DNA of 6,337 nt from Candidatus Hydrothermarchaeota archaeon (GTDB taxonomy: Archaea; Hydrothermarchaeota; Hydrothermarchaeia; Hydrothermarchaeales; BMS3B), in the NCBI GenBank assembly GCA_015521945.1, contig WANG01000069.1, positions 1-6,337 of the forward strand, in the 5' to 3' direction. Positions 5,849 to 6,337 of the stretch are shown one piece after another (the first letter of the stretch is position 1; each line of letters begins with the position of its first letter). Made by a program: the position numbers and the translations under genes. Under the pieces are notes generated by a model, which saw nothing but the letters and a program-made list of their open reading frames with translations, was not told where the DNA came from and ran no database searches.

Positions 5849-6337
5849 ACCTCCATCTCCAGAAAGTTCCTTATGAGCTTCCTGCCCTCGCTGGTTAAGA
5901 TGCTCTCGGGGTGGAACTGCACCCCCTCTATGGGGTAGCGCCTGTGCCTCACCCCCATGACAACGCCGTCCTCGCTCCTCGCGGTTACGATAAGCTCGGG
6001 CGGAAGGGTTTCTTCAACTATCGCCAGCGAGTGGTAGCGCGTCGCAATGAAGGGGTTCTCAACCCCCCTGTAAATCCCCCTGCCGTCGTGGGTGATTCTG
6101 CTCACCTTGCCGTGCATCAGCGTCTTTGCTCTCGCCACCTTCGCGCCGAAGGCGACGCCTATAGCCTGGTGCCCCAAGCACACGCCCAGGATGGGCACCT
6201 GTGAGCCAAGCTCTCTTATTAGCTCAACGCTAACGCCCGCCTTCTCGGGCACCCCTGGACCAGGAGAGATTATTATCCTCTCTGGTTCCAGCCTCCTTAC
6301 CTCCTCCACGCTTAGGTTGTTCCTCCTCACTGTAACC
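5845..6337 (-). CDS. trpG: Anthranilate synthase component II (glutamine amidotransferase), 5' end outside window
   Basis: A class I glutamine amidotransferase that releases ammonia from glutamine for anthranilate synthase (TrpE) in tryptophan synthesis. Visible: SVEEVRRLEPERIIISPGPG, the nucleophile elbow GVCLGHQ (catalytic Cys at 6180-6178), MHGK, RYHSL, and FHPES with the catalytic His and Glu. The GTG at 6330 is not the real start: codons before it stay open and read into the usual family sequence, and the N-terminal glycine/tyrosine-rich segment that precedes the ISPGPG region (about 30 residues) lies beyond the right edge. PabA (aminodeoxychorismate synthase) is the main alternative, but RYHSL and MHGK favour TrpG. 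Its stop overlaps the ppcA ATG as ATGA. No trpE is in view; it would be expected to the right. Confidence 0.92.
   Translation of the reverse strand, partial: VTVRRNNLSVEEVRRLEPERIIISPGPGVPEKAGVSVELIRELGSQVPILGVCLGHQAIGVAFGAKVARAKTLMHGKVSRITHDGRGIYRGVENPFIATRYHSLAIVEETLPPELIVTARSEDGVVMGVRHRRYPIEGVQFHPESILTSEGRKLIRNFLEMEV

Noticed and set aside
6328..6330. GTG as the start codon of trpG
   Set aside because: The frame is open upstream to the window edge and the family N-terminal segment is missing, so the gene is cut by the window and does not start here.

Overview
The window reads as the genome of a GC-rich, probably thermophilic euryarchaeon, most likely a methanogen or a close relative. This rests on an archaeal-type PEP carboxylase, an archaeal signal recognition particle (SRP, 7S) RNA with its typical sequence blocks, a short archaeal Nog1 GTPase, a methanogen-like separate-subunit 2-oxoacid:ferredoxin oxidoreductase, and AT-rich TATA-like boxes in place of bacterial promoters. 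The exact lineage is inference; I cannot place the genus from sequence alone.

Layout, left to right. Positions 1-1140 (minus strand) hold an operon read right to left: an Lrp/AsnC-type regulator, a small two-cluster ferredoxin subunit (korD) and the start of korA, which runs off the left edge. Each gene overlaps the next by 4 bases. Positions 1226-2580 (minus) hold a stand-alone CheY-like receiver followed by Nog1, again with a 4-base overlap. Positions 2620-2933 (minus), which at first look like an empty 390-base gap, encode the SRP RNA. Its 3' end abuts the likely receiver-gene promoter. Positions 2972-3814 (plus) hold an endonuclease IV-like TIM-barrel protein, divergent from the SRP RNA across only about 38 bases. 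Positions 3795-6337 (minus) hold trpG (5' end outside the window), ppcA and a class I methyltransferase, all with 4-base overlaps. The methyltransferase 3' end overlaps the 3' end of the TIM-barrel gene by 20 bases.

Functionally, PEP carboxylase makes oxaloacetate and Kor makes 2-oxoglutarate, the entry and exit of the reductive partial TCA branch that methanogens use for biosynthesis. TrpG supplies ammonia for anthranilate synthesis. Nog1 (large ribosomal subunit assembly) and SRP RNA (membrane targeting of ribosomes) both serve translation, and a phospho-receiver sits between them. The packing is tight: four 4-base stop/start overlaps of the ATGA type and one of the GTGA type, one convergent overlap, and candidate promoters consistent with leaderless or near-leaderless transcripts. 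I see no mobile element, CRISPR array, tRNA or rRNA.
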